Shown here piece by piece: positions 24,284-36,500 of a stretch of DNA of 64,000 nucleotides. Every line of letters starts with the position of its first letter. Position 1 is the stretch's first letter. The DNA lies in contig NC_081408.1 in assembly GCF_030272615.1 (NCBI RefSeq), positions 406,822,889 through 406,886,888 of the forward strand. The letters are read 5' to 3'. The position numbers and the translations under genes are program-made. This stretch comes from Cryptomeria japonica (taxonomy: Eukaryota > Streptophyta > Pinopsida > Cupressales > Cupressaceae). Below the pieces are notes generated by a model, which saw only the letters and a program-made list of their open reading frames with translations, was not told the DNA's origin and ran no database searches.

Positions 24284-24930
24284 TTCAAACTTTGGATAAT
24301 CACTAACAAAAGAGCCTTAGGGTTTGAAAAATTTTAACTAGCAGACGCTTTCCACTTAGTAAATATAAAACAGATATTCACAACTGATATGATCAGTTAA
24401 CTTGCTTGACAATGCGTTGTGATTGATATAAATACCTTGAATTTCGCTTCGGAAGAGTTTTGATCGCCTTTGAATCGCTTCGCTCTGATTTCTGAAAACT
24501 TGGTAAGTGTAAAATGACCGTGCAAAATCTTTAAGTACACATTTTACCTTATTGGGCTCCATGCAGTTAGGTTAGAAAACATTAAATGCACTCGGTTCCT
24601 TTAAATAGATTTACTTTTTTCTTTTACCGAGTAGCCAGACTTCCTGCATTTCCAACTTGACTAGTGCTCCAAAAGACTTGGTAAAATTTCAAACTTGCTA
24701 ATGCTTCTTAGCTATGCAGATTTTGAATTAAGTACATGATAAAATAGGAACTGTTAAGATTTAACCTTGAGAGAATGCAGTCCCTTCATACCTTTACCAA
24801 TTAATTTGGAATAGATGCACCTAACTTGGTAGGTAAGGTGCTTTCTTCATTTGACACAATTTCCTTCTTTTTCCAAATCATCTAGAATTTGCTTTTTATT
24901 TCTTCAATATCTCCTCTAGGTTGATCTCTG
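24284..24930 (-). other. Spacer between element 1 gag and ORF2
   Basis: AT-rich, with no convincing reading frame. One ACCGAG copy in the element sense lies at 24591 just upstream of ORF2, which may be leader sequence for ORF2 expression. Confidence 0.5.
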
Positions 24931-25036
24931 CAATCTCTAGCCAAGTGTCCAATTTTGTGACAATGAAAATATGCCATACTAGGATTTCTCCATGATCTTC
25001 GGTTGTTCATTCCAAACCTTATAAAGAAGTTGGCAC

Positions 25037-26152
25037 TTATATGTCCATATCTTCCACAACATTCACACCATATCCTTGTATTATAATCCCATGGTACTGC
25101 AGTATATTGTCGGTAGGATCTGTGTGAGTTCGGTAGCTTCTAGTGTTTGCTCGGTGTGCAGACCACATATAGTTCTTCTGCTTAAACCAACACTTCTCGG
25201 TACTGTGTCCATATCTATTGCAGTTTTTACAAAACCCTTTGAATTTTGCCTTCTGATAATTGCTAACAGATTTAGTCCTACATTGATTAGATGTATGACC
25301 ATACTTATTGCAATTGTTATAATAACCACTAGACCTAGTGACATTCGATTGCTTACCTTTTCTAATTTGGCACATGTTGGCAGTATGTCCTTGTTTTCCA
25401 CAGTAGTTACAAATAGGCTTCTTTCCTTTGATGTTCTTCTTGTTTCCAGCTTGCTTTGATGATTCTCCTCTCTCGGTAGTGTGGATTCCCTTCTTAGTAG
25501 AGTCTTTTCCTTTGCAACCGAGTCCTGCATCTTTGTTGGGTCTTCTTGTAGTTAGTTGCTCATCCAACATCCTTTATGCTTCATAAATTTTCTTTAGTGT
25601 TTCTTTTGACTTCTTTTCTGCTTCAAGTTCATCGGTCAATCTTGATATTTCAAGTTTCAATGCTTGATTCTCATTTTCCTTTAGATTTGCTTCATGATGT
25701 GCATAACCCAATTGATCAGACAAATTACTTTGAATTTCAATCATCCTTGTGATTTCATCATTCTTTTCAGATGCTAATGCTTCAAGCTATTGTTTTTCTC
25801 TTTCTAGATCTCTTAATTTGTCCTCGGCTGTCCTCAATGCATCAAGATTTTCAGTCATCTGTGTGCTGAAATGCTCATGCTCTCTTTTCATTGCTTTTAG
25901 CTGATCAGCCAGTGCTTTGTTCTTTTCTTTCAATACTCCAATCATTTCTTCAGTCTCTTCAGATATACTATTCTTAGATGATGTCTCAATTTGTTCCACC
26001 AGCTCTTGCGAGTCCTACAAATCATCAGGCAATCTTCTTCTAACTTTCAGTGATCTTTGCATTTGTTTATGCATGTCTACAATCACTTGATTAGCATGAT
26101 CCAATTCATTTTGAAGATTCACAATTCTCCGAGATTGTTTGTGACCTTCCAT
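25037..26152 (-). pseudogene. Element 1 gag-like ORF (coiled coil plus zinc knuckles)
   Basis: Starts at ATG 26152 (MEGHKQSRRIVNLQNEL), about 50 bases inside the primer site. The whole 372-codon frame stays in register to the stop at 25037, with a few in-frame stops (26015, 25787, about 25574). The N-terminal two thirds is heptad-like coiled coil. The C-terminal third is basic with CX2CX4HX4C nucleocapsid knuckles: CNYCGKQGHTANMC and CKNCNRYGHSTEKC are intact, and YNNCNKYGHTSNQC has lost its first Cys. A fourth, FHCHKIGHLARDC, lies past the stop near 24.97 kb. The usual Copia gag N-terminal domain is missing. It would bind and package the element RNA. Confidence 0.85.
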
Positions 26153-26200
26153 TGATAAGATCTTTCTCTTTAGGCAGTTAAACCCTTTTCCAAGATTAGA

Positions 26201-26212
26201 GCTCTGATACCA
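26201..26212 (-). promoter_or_regulatory. Element 1 primer-binding site (tRNA-iMet)
   Basis: Minus-strand TGGTATCAGAGC, two bases inside the 5' LTR, is complementary to the 3' end of plant initiator tRNA-Met. Confidence 0.92.
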
Positions 26213-26214
26213 AT

Positions 26215-27402
26215 TGTTAGGCCCAATATGGAAAGCTAATGTACTGAGAGGGGAGGGGTGAATCGGTACTTCAAATCTTTTCTTTAACAATAACTTTATT
26301 GTTAAGCATAAACTGAATATTGCTGAAACATAATATAATGCTAAAACATATAAATAACATCCATACATGATTCACTCCATAACACATATATTTTGGTTTC
26401 ACAAAAACTCTTGGTTAGAGAGAAAAACTGCGATGGGGATGGCACCCACAACTTCACTACTGCAATAATAAAGGTTGCTCGGTTAGAGCTACATGTTTAG
26501 CTATTTATGATAGCTTACCCTATTAGGGGTATCAAGATCTTTAGATCTACATTGCTAAAGGATTTTACAACACTTATTCTAAATGTTGCACATGGTTAAA
26601 GGATTTACAATTTATAGACTTTGTTAGAGTCTTTTACCCTGTTAAAGGTTTCTCTTACGACTCAAAATATTACAATCAAAATCTTACAAAATATCTTCAA
26701 CTTCACATCTGAAATGTTATAGCAGATTCTATGTGCTCAAAATGAAATTACCTTGCTTATAGCATACCTCGGTAAATCATAAATTAACTTGGTAAACCTT
26801 TTTGTTTACTCTGTTCCTTGACTGTTCTCTGAAATCCTTCTCGGTGACCTCTGTGTATCTCTGTCAATCGTAACAGTCATAACACTCAGTGCTTTCCCAT
26901 GATTTTTCTTTTTACATATTTCTTGCTTCACACACATATATTTGATCCTCAATTCATGCAATATAAGTAGATCTCTTGTAACGATGATCTTGTTCATGCT
27001 TCAATCTTACAAACATGATTCATTAAATGAATAGCCATACAAAATTATTTCATTGGATAGATGTTCTCAAAATCATACAAAATCTTAAGTGCAATTTCCA
27101 ATGTGTTAACGGTTCCTTGTTCCTCGATCTTTATAACATGTTTCCACATATGTGTCTAGGTTCAATGAATCCGGTAACACGTTTCACTCGGTGTGTATGA
27201 ACTCGGTATACCATCTTTGCTACTCGATAGGCATAGAACGTTACTCGGTAGACAGCTCGGTGTATACTAAACTATGTGACTTGTAACTTCTATAACCGAT
27301 AGCTCTGTGCTTACCAATTGAATATTTCGGTAGTAATAACCAACTAGAGTATATAGAATGACTTTGGACATAAAACTAATGACAACTTAGTAAATAGTAA
27401 CA
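26215..27402 (-). repeat. Element 1, 5' LTR
   Basis: 1188 bp, TG...CA. It holds seven CTCGGT words, one more than the partner, where 26478 reads CTCGGT against CTCAGT. Confidence 0.93.
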
Positions 27403-27849
27403 CTTTCCTCAAGATTTTCTTTGAAGTTTAATTTTAGAGAAAATGATTTATTCAATTTAATTGTTTTTCTTGCTTTTCTGAGATTTCTCAAGTTGTCTCA
27501 ATTTTAGAAAAAGAAATATCTCAAGTTGATTTCTTTTCTCAATCTAATTCCTTTTTGTAAATTAATTCCTTTTTGATGATTTAATGGTAAATTTATTAAT
27601 TAATTAAATATGCTAGGATATTTAATTAAATAAATAGGATAATTGATTAAAATGATTTACTTGGAATGATTAATTAATTAAATAAATATTTAATAAATTT
27701 AGAATGATTTATTTGCCATGTGACCTTGATGATTTAGAAATTAATTAATTAGGTGCTCAAGATTGATTTAATTGCCTTTGGTTAGGACCTTGGTGATGTA
27801 GTCTTGATTAGGGGCCCATAGTTTAGGTGACCATTTTTAGGCTATTACA
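27403..27849 (-). repeat. Gypsy 3' LTR, right part
   Basis: Continues the LTR interrupted at 19408. It corresponds to about 49030-49471 of the 5' LTR but lacks the SINE found there. Ends CTATTACA; read on the minus strand the LTR starts TGTAATAG. Confidence 0.88.
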
Positions 27850-30722
27850 TTTGCCCCTCTTTGAATTGATGTTCGAGCAACGCATTGATTCAAAGAATAG
27901 TTGATGTCAAATAGATATCAGTTCTGAATATGATGGATTACAAACCGATGAAGAGCGAGATATTCTGCTTGATTTGAAATAATAAAACTAAATAGGTTGA
28001 TTAAAGCAATATCAATCCTTAACTTGATTGAACTAGGATCGATAAAGAGTGAGACATCGATCTTGAACTTGATGGATCAAGAAACATGCACTGATCTAGT
28101 ACTTGACTGAATTAGAATCATTTGAGAAAAGAGATATACCCATTTTGAACTTGATTGAACAAGAAATGATTAGCAAAATAGAATGTCCAGCTTGATTTGA
28201 TGTGATGAAATTGAACACCTATTTGAAGTTTGAGTGTGTGATCACTGTCAAAAAGACTCTTTAAACCCTTGGTTAGGTTTAAACGAATAACAAGCATGAT
28301 GAGATGCGAAGAAACCGAGTACCGTTAAGAGACTGATTCAGATGAAGACAATATCAAGTTGATTTGGTGCGATGAAACCGATATGCCCCTAGAGATTGAT
28401 TGAAGTTCGATTAAGCTTTGATTTGAAAAGATTTGTTGCTCATCTTTTGATGAAGATTTGAAAAAAATTCTTGACTTTTTGACGACTTTTCAATGATGTA
28501 ATCACTGATAATGTTGATGTAATGAGTATGCCCCCTCAGGAGCGAAATCGAAAGATAGCGAGATCGCAGTGTTTGTAGGAAACTTTATTTAATAAAATGA
28601 TTTAGCGATGATAATCTTAGCACGAAGATTAATTTTAGAATTAATTTGAAATCAAAGTTGATTCAAAAAAATATTTGAGCACAAAATGATGTAAAGATTG
28701 ATGCGAAGATGAAAGTGGCAAGTGGTCAACGTTGTGAGAATTTGACTAAAAAATTGACTTTAGATTTTGATTTCGATCCCGAAATTAGCAAAGAAATGAT
28801 GATTGTTTCAAATTTAGGTTTTTATTCAAAGGATGAAGAGAATAATGTTATCATGCGGAAATCAGTTGAAATGCACAAAGATTAGTACAAATGCAACCTA
28901 AAACTTAGTCACTGGATTTGGTATGCTATTTATCATCACTGAGCGTTTTACAATGTTAAAAATAGACATAAGCACCAAGCCATGAAGAGCCAAGATGACC
29001 TGAATGTCATGTCCTTTTGATCTAGCAAGTGAACATAAGCACCAAGGCATGAAGAGCCAGGATGACTTGAATGTTACTTGCATGCAAACACACCAGACAA
29101 AGAAGAGTTCCTTCCTTTTCATATGCAACATTAATTATCTTGTCCGAAATGACCCTTTTACCGTTCATATCCTAGGACAGATTAAGCATGCATTTGGATT
29201 GCATAATAAAGAAATTTACTCAAAAAGACAAGGAAATGATTCCAACCTCCCTGTAGCATACAAATAAACAGAGTCGAGGTATTTGTGGCGATTTCACCTT
29301 GATGTGAACACACTTATCACAGACACCCATCTTATGAGATGTTTTTCAGATCATCGGAATTATTCCTACAAGCAGAAAATAAAGAAAAGTATTATACCCC
29401 CAGTCCTTGCTCCTCTTAGTCAAGATAGACTTCCTTGAGTTACTCGGAGGGAATAATAATCGAAAATCAATTTAAAAGACAACACACAAAGAAAAATGTC
29501 AATCATATCTCAAACAATTTTAGTGATGTTTTACAAGCTAAAGCAAAGATGCAAGAAAGTGGGAAACAGAACAGGAAATGCCAAATTTGCGTTGATATGA
29601 TATTTAGGATTTTTTCTAAACATTTTATGATTTTTTATTTTATTTTTCTCAGCTATGCCCCCAGTATGCAAACCTATATGACAGGATGATCTGCAGAATA
29701 CATGTGGAGACAATAGATTTTTTTTATGACCTATGTTAATGCAATATGCATGATAAAGATGCATTTCCTATTTGAACAAGGATGACTATGTTTGTTTAAA
29801 ATTTAATACACCAATGGAATTGGAGGTACAACATATTTCATAGATAAGCAGTCAATCGATCCTTAAGGTCCCTTGGAACATCCAAATTAATACACTTAGT
29901 GACTAGGATTCACAAATGGAGATGCAGAAAACTTCCCCATTGATTCTTGAAACTTTGATCTTCTTTTGCCCATGTGAGTTCAAATGAGTTAATTCATGCT
30001 CTTGTGTTCACTAAATATCCTTAGCATCTTATATGACTAGCTACGTGGATTATTTTAACTTCAAAAGCATCCCGAATAGAGCCTCGTTGCCAGCAAGCTT
30101 TTAGAGCTCCGACGAGGTTATAGACTGTAATCTCTCAAATATTGCTTCATTGTGAGTAGACGTTCATATCCCTAAATGAGTTACTCGAATCTTCCCATAG
30201 TCAAGCTTTTTGTCACACTTGTATGCGTGATATTTAAGTTATTTATCATTGTTTTTTTGCCTTAAGATGAATATTTGGCATAGCACTTTTTTTACTTTTT
30301 TATTTGTCTTGCCTTGACTTGTAAGTAATGAAACCTACTTGGGTGTGACAATTACAGTGACGCTAAAGTAGAATTTAGATTTTTCACTAGTCATATGATC
30401 AACTAGGTGTCTAGAATGAATTAGAGATTTTGTTAATGTGTTTGAGATATAGCAATTGATATATTTTGGGTTAACAAGTTTCAAATAGTGAAATCACTAC
30501 CCAACCATAAGTAAAGTGTCATCACTGAGTGATGTTAAAAATGAATGACCATTAGGACCTCAAAGACTTCATGCCCAAATATCTAAGAAAGGAGACGACC
30601 TTTGTTTGTCTTGAATGCAAACAAATGATAAACTTGGATAGTTTCCTTGTTTTATTAATGTTATTATATGCAAATGCAGAAATTTTGTGAATGCGATACA
30701 TTTGAAAAAGAAACTATATATG
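27850..30722 (-). other. Gypsy polypurine tract and 3' UTR (part 1)
   Basis: Begins with the pyrimidine run TTTGCCCCTCTTTGAA, i.e. a minus-strand polypurine tract (CAAAGAGGGGCAAA) abutting the LTR. The rest is the 3-kb non-coding region between pol and LTR typical of Tat elements, collinear with 49472-52370. It contains degenerate tandem units around CTTGAT words (27930-28210) and a 66-bp duplication (CATAAGCACCAAG at 28966 and 29032). No gene is visible. It is interrupted at 30722 by element 2. Confidence 0.8.
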
Positions 30723-31785
30723 TGTTGGCATTTTGATGATGTTGTGATTGTCATTGATGGACACACACTTGCTTTGTGTACACTTTCTTGATGTATGAGT
30801 TATGCTCAACCGGTATTTGTTCCAATCGATATTATGTATTATAGTCTTTAGACTATTGATGTTTTGTAGAAGATGTTTACCGGTCACAAATTGACTGAAG
30901 ACCTCAAGCAGTATGAAGGAACAAAGTGGTAGTTAACATTTTTCCAGTCTTCATTTTTGACAACCGGTATTACTCTGTGATGAGTTACCAAGCGGTATTT
31001 CTGTGATGAGTTATCATCCACCGACACTTTGGCAATGATTTTGTGTCATGTTACCAAATTTGTCTAGATGCACTGAACCTAGGAACTTGTAATTTAATCC
31101 TATTGTACCAACATGAAATCAGACTCCTTTATAAGGACATCATGTCTAGGGTTTTAGATGATGAGGGTTTTGTATGTGTCGTCATAGAAGAGAAGATTAG
31201 GTCTGTGTGAAGAGTAAGAGTGTGGAGATATTGAAGACTGAAGTAATGTTGAAATGCATTAATAGTGAGCTATCAAGGATCTAACCAAGCATACTGTGCT
31301 AGTATCTAGATCACTCACTTATTGATTACTCACATCTTTGACAAGTCTGAAACCCTTAACCGAGTAGGCCTAGCAAAGCCTTGGTAAATCCTCTAACAAG
31401 GTGGTTCACAACTGTGAATCTAAAATCCTCTCAAAAGGTAGTCTTTAACATGACTTATCTTCTAACAGAGATCTAGATTCCTAACAAGATCTGTTCTGGT
31501 GAAGAACATTGTATGACCTTAACCGGTCTAGTTTCTATTCTGCAGATAGTTACTTGTGAGTTTCTACTCACCATGGTTTTTCCCATTTGGGTTTCCACGT
31601 CAAAACATCTTGTGTTATGGTGATTGTGCTTTTGTGGGTGAATGCTTTGTTTTCTTTTTGGTTTGCATTTATCTTAATTGGTTTATTAGTGAATCTGTTG
31701 TACCGGTTATCTGCTAAACTATTTAAGATTTTGTGTTCAGCATTTTTTGGTATACTAATTCATCTCCCCCTCTTAGTATTCATCA
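30723..31785 (+). repeat. Element 2, 5' LTR
   Basis: 1063 bp, TG...CA, with five ACCGGT words. Part of the difference from the 3' LTR is an extra GGTAATCGGTAAATTG-type stretch in the latter. Confidence 0.93.
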
Positions 31786-31787
31786 AT

Positions 31788-31800
31788 TGGTATCAGAGCC
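31788..31800 (+). promoter_or_regulatory. Element 2 primer-binding site (tRNA-iMet)
   Basis: TGGTATCAGAGCC, two bases after the 5' LTR, complementary to plant initiator tRNA-Met. Confidence 0.93.
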
Positions 31801-31835
31801 AACCTTTCTATAAGTCTAACCACTTGGAAGGAGAT

Positions 31836-33110
31836 ATGGGGGAATACAGTGTGAGGGAACTTACTCATCATCTCACTCAGACTAAGAGAGCCTATGATGA
31901 ACTCAAAGTCAAGTATAAAGCCTCTCTGGCCAAAAGAAGAGAGCATGTTGAGAAACTAATGGAGCTTACTGAAAATAGTTCTTCTGATGAAGCAGACATG
32001 GATGCCCTAGTTGAAGAAGTTGAAAAACTGAATGAATCTAATGCCAACCTGAGAAGGGAACCGGAAGGACTGACTATCAGAATGTGTCAAGAGCTTGAGA
32101 ACTGAAGGAAAGCTAAAGATCTGGTAAAAGACAAAGATCATGAGATCTCCAAGCTAAAGCAAGAAATCAGTGCCCTTACTGCTCATCTCCAAGAGAGTAA
32201 AGTGGAAAAAGAAGAAATGCAAGGTGAACTAAACATGGCTATTTCTGAGAATGCAACCTTGAAGGAATCCAATGCTGCTATTTCCAAAGAACTCACTGAG
32301 TCAAAAGAGATACTTGCCAAATTCAATCAGAGTATTGCTAAGCTATAGAAAAAGCTTGAATCAACAAAACCGGTAAAGAATACCACTGGACTTGATTTCT
32401 CTAGGTATGAAGAAGGTGAGACCTTTGGAACAAAAGTTGAAGCATCAAAGAAGCAACCAACATCCAAGGATAAAGGTAAGCAAAAGTTTAAACCTGTTTG
32501 CTTCAATTGTCTCAAGGAAGGACGTACTGCTAATGTGTGTAGAAATAAGGCCTACAATAATTTTCCTTATTTTTTAAACAATGAGCCTAGATCCAATAGA
32601 TTCAATGGAAACTATTATGCATGCAACAAGTTTGGGCATAGAGCATTTGAATGCAGGTTTGTTTTGCACAACACTGGGAGATATCCTCCAAGAACTCAAG
32701 GAGTTGTTCTGGAACCCTCTATGAACCAGAATCCCAACTGGTACAATACTTATGACCATCGGTCAGGTGGTTATCAAGCGTCAACCAACTGGAGAACAAC
32801 CTATTTGATCTATCATAGTAGCGGTCACCCTGCTGCAACATGTAAAAGGAAGAATGGTAGTATTAATAATGGACCATGGAGAACACCTAGAATGATATGC
32901 TATCATTGCAACAAACCGGGACACACTGCTAGAACCTACAGAATGAGAAAGAACCTATCGAAGGATATTCTGATCACTCCATAAGGGAATATTGATGTTG
33001 AAACTGTTCAAGCGGGAATGAATAAAACATGGAAAAAGAAAACTGAAGAAGTGTCACAAGATGAACCGGTTTCTACACCTAGTGTGGAAGTCTTTGAACC
33101 GGCAAACTGA
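31836..33110 (+). pseudogene. Element 2 gag-like ORF (coiled coil plus degenerate zinc knuckles)
   Basis: ATG at 31836 (MGEYSVRELTHHLTQTKRAY), 36 bases after the primer site. One frame runs 424 codons to the TGA at 33108, with in-frame stops at 32103, 32346 and 32982 and no frameshift. Residues 1-180 are coiled coil. Four knuckles follow, each with at least one lost ligand: CFNCLKEGRTANVC (His to Arg), YYACNKFGHRAFEC (first Cys to Tyr), IYHSSGHPAATC (at least one Cys lost) and CYHCNKPGHTARTY (last Cys to Tyr). The layout matches element 1 gag. A truncated gag without the usual N-terminal domain seems to be a family trait. It would have bound the element RNA, but this copy is dead. Confidence 0.85.
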
Positions 33111-33556
33111 GCTTCAAAAAAGCTTAGGGGGAACAAATCGGTGAAATATGCGAACCCCCGGTTTATATCGATAAATACCTTAACCGGTAGATGTTACCTA
33201 TCAATTGGCAAAAAATTTTGAAGCAGTAAAAGGTAAAATTAGGGTTTGTACCCTAGCAGTGGAGCATTTATTATGGTAGGTGAAAATTTTGTTTAAAAGG
33301 ATTTTTGTCGTCACTTTCACTTATCTATTTTCAAGCGAAGAATTTTCAAGTGCAGAGCGACAAGAGAGATTCGTCTAGTGATTCAAAGTGAATTCAAAAT
33401 CTTGCAGAAGAATCCAGAGATTGTTTTCAATTAATCAAGTGAAGAACACCAAGCAGTAATCCAGCAACCGAAGTGGTGTGTTGTGAGCGACATTGCAAAA
33501 CCCTAAATTTTGAAGTGTGAAGGTATTTCTCAAAAAAAATTGTCTATCATTTAATC
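33111..33556 (+). other. Element 2 gag-ORF2 spacer
   Basis: No gene. ACCGGT occurs at 33183 and a CCCGGT variant near 33158. It would be the leader for ORF2, similar in position to the spacer in element 1. Confidence 0.6.
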
Positions 33557-36500
33557 ATGGCTTCTGCATCGTACTCCAGTTCTAGTGCACCTGTAGACTC
33601 GACGGATTTTATTCAAAAGAAGATGAAATACAATGCCCTATCCCAGATACCCGCTGGAGTCATAGTTGAGGAAGATATTTCAAGATATATTGATTGTAAA
33701 TTGGAAGACCTAAGATCCCTCGTGATCCATTCCCAGCTAGGTCTATTCTATGGGGATGACAAGAAAATCAAACCGGAATATAGTATCCTAGAGAGGAAGA
33801 AATTGCACAATGTTGTTTATTTTCTTGAAGAGTTCACTGAAGATCACATCCGCATCATCCTGAGCAGAGTAAATGGTGACAAAATGTATCTCGAGAGGTT
33901 GCATGATATTACACCAGAAGCAATTCATGTCATCACCGGTTTCTGTAACATTGGAGAGGTGCCAACTCTAAGGAAGGTCATTAAAACTGAAATGACAAAA
34001 CTCACCGGTTCTCTGAGTGACCAATGGGGAATGACTATCAACACCATCAAGGATGATTTGGTTAAGTATGCTTGCATGGTGATTGGCTACCGTGTGTTTT
34101 ATGCCAGCAGAATAAACTTTGTCCCTGTTGCTGCGGTGAATGCCACCTATAGAATGATTAAGGAAGACGCCTCTTTTGATTTATGTACCTGTTTACAGAA
34201 ACAACTGCTATTGAACCCGAAGTCCATCAAACAGGACAATTCTCTAAGGTTCAAGTTCGGACAACTTTTGGTCGGCCTATTTTTCTACTTTCAAGGCTGT
34301 TTTCTGGGAGTAGGTGATATTCAATGGTTTGCTGACCAACCGGTCACTAAGCAAATCAGGGAAAGTCTCCAAGCGGTGGGAACCGGATATCCTGAGGTTT
34401 TGAATAAATATTTTGATGAATTCAAGCAGAAAATGAGCCACGAGATGAGGATTTCTAGAGATATTGTAAAGAAATATGAAGATGATATTTGCTTTATCAT
34501 AAAGGTAGATGAATGCATAATGGAAGCAGTAGAGCCAAGAAAGGAAGTAGTAGAACCTATGGGGTATGAAGTGATGTATGACATGCTGGATGGGTATGCC
34601 TTTACCCTGATTGCCTCACCTCTAGATGCTAAGAAAAAGCGAACCGACACCTACTTGGAGAGAGTAACACCGGTTGAAGATCCTACACCGAAAAAGGGCA
34701 AGGCAGTGCCATAGGTATTGGCACCGGTTACCTCAACAAGTCCAAAAGTGACCAAGCAGTCACCTGCCAAGAAGAAACTGGAAGTTGCTCCTGCTAAATT
34801 TTTTGAAAGGAAGCGGAAGACCAAAAACAACTCACCGGAGTCAGAGGATACTGAACCATAAGTACAGCCTAAGAAGACCAGGCAAACAAGCAAGAAAGCA
34901 AAATCTACCAGTAATGCACCTGCAACGTCAGCATCGGTAAATATAGACATCTCTTCCTATAAGCCTTTGAGACATTGTCAAAGAACTATTAATAATATTA
35001 AAAGGAAATTGCTTGATGATTTGAAGGAGTATTTTGATGATTTTACTGATAGTGAGAAAGAAGAAGTAGAGCGGGAAATCATTAATTATTTATGTGTTTA
35101 TGATCGATCGCCATTTGAAATTAGATCGGTGACACCTGATTCTTTATACAATTCTTTGGACAATAAATGGCGCACTGCCATTGAGAAAGAACAAGAAATA
35201 AGGGAGAAAGTCTTTGCACAATACTTTCCCGATGCCTCTAATTTAGAATTGTTTGAGATAATTGATAAGAATAAAGGTATCTTCTTCATGAGAAGGAGAA
35301 GACTCGGGCTGCTTGAAGGCAGAACTTCTGAAGTGGAGAAGGACACCCACTTACATGCTAAAGTTGTTGTGAAGATGCACCAAGTGTCTGAGGCCAATAT
35401 GAAGGTTGAACAAGAACCTGACCTATCCTTAGCCAAATCGGATGAGGTATTTGATGGTGAAGGAGAAAGAGTTACAGAACAGGTTGACACTATTGATGTG
35501 GATGCATTGGATGTTGAGGATGTCACTTTGGACACAGAGAAGGAGAAACAGGACAAGGAAAAGGATGATAAAGAGAAAGTGGAGAAAGAGGAAGAGAAAA
35601 AGAAAGAGGAAGACAAGAGGAAACAAGAAGAAGAGAAGAGAAAAGAAGAGGAGAAAAAGAAAGAGAAAATGGAGAAAGAGGAAGAGAAAAAGAAAGAGGA
35701 AGACAAGAGGAAACAAGAAGAAGAGAAGAGAAAAGAAGAGGAGAAAAAGAAAGAAGAGGAGAAGAGAAAAGAAGAGGAGAAAAAGAAAGAAGAGGAGAAA
35801 AAGAAAGAAGAGGAGAAAAAGAAAGAAGAGGAGAAAAAGCAGGAAGAAGATAAGAAGAGGGAAGAACTAAAGAACAAACAAGAAGAGGAACAAAAGAAGA
35901 AAGAAGAAGAAAAGAAAAGAGCAGCAGAGGAGAAGGAAGCAGAGAAATCCAAACAAGCGGAGACTCCCAAGGCAACCGGTGGTCAAACCAAACTGGTTGA
36001 CATCGCTAGTCCTATTGATCTCCAATCTGCAGATGAATCGGAGCTGCTTCAAAGCATAAAGCTTGCATAGGAAAGATTGGAAGCATTGAGGAGGAAGAAG
36101 GAACAGGATGTCATTCAAACTGCAGTTGACACCCTTACCAGTTTGATTCCCGGTACTAACCTCCCCAGTACCAATTCCTCTCTATCTAAACTTAAACTTC
36201 TATGTACCGTTGTAGAAGACCAAGTACAATGCCTAGAAGAAGTTGTTGAAGCTAATGCCAAGAAGAAGCATGATAAGGCACTCAACACTGCCTTAGTTAA
36301 GAAATTGAATGAGCTTCGGTCACAACTTCTGAAACTACAGAAGGATATAAGTGTTGCTATGGATGAGGGCAAATTACTGTTGAGTAAAATAAGCCAACCC
36401 CATCTATTTTGTGATGATGTGCTCACGCAAAAAGGTAAACTCCAATCGGAGTTGTAGGCATACTTAAGTAACTTCAAGATGTCCTATGATTCATTCGCTA

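Larger units (their letters stand above)
19409..27402 (-). mobile_element. Nested element 1: Copia-like, pol-less LTR element with gag and ORF2
   Basis: Two 1188-bp LTRs (19409-20596 and 26215-27402) start TGTTAGGCCC and end GTAACA on the plus strand. The minus strand has a primer site TGGTATCAGAGC next to the right LTR and a polypurine tract next to the left LTR. Flanks CTTTA and CTTTC are a 5-bp target duplication with one change. The related LTR at 48.77 kb shows the empty site (CTTCTTTCCTTAAG). The internal 5.6 kb holds gag and a long ORF2. I see no protease, integrase, RT or RNase H motif, so it needed enzymes in trans. The LTRs differ at about 20 of the first 330 positions by eye. Confidence 0.92.

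Noticed and set aside
35098-35970. 290-codon minus-strand Ser/Phe-rich frame
   Set aside because: Antisense shadow of the Lys/Glu-rich repeat of ORF2.
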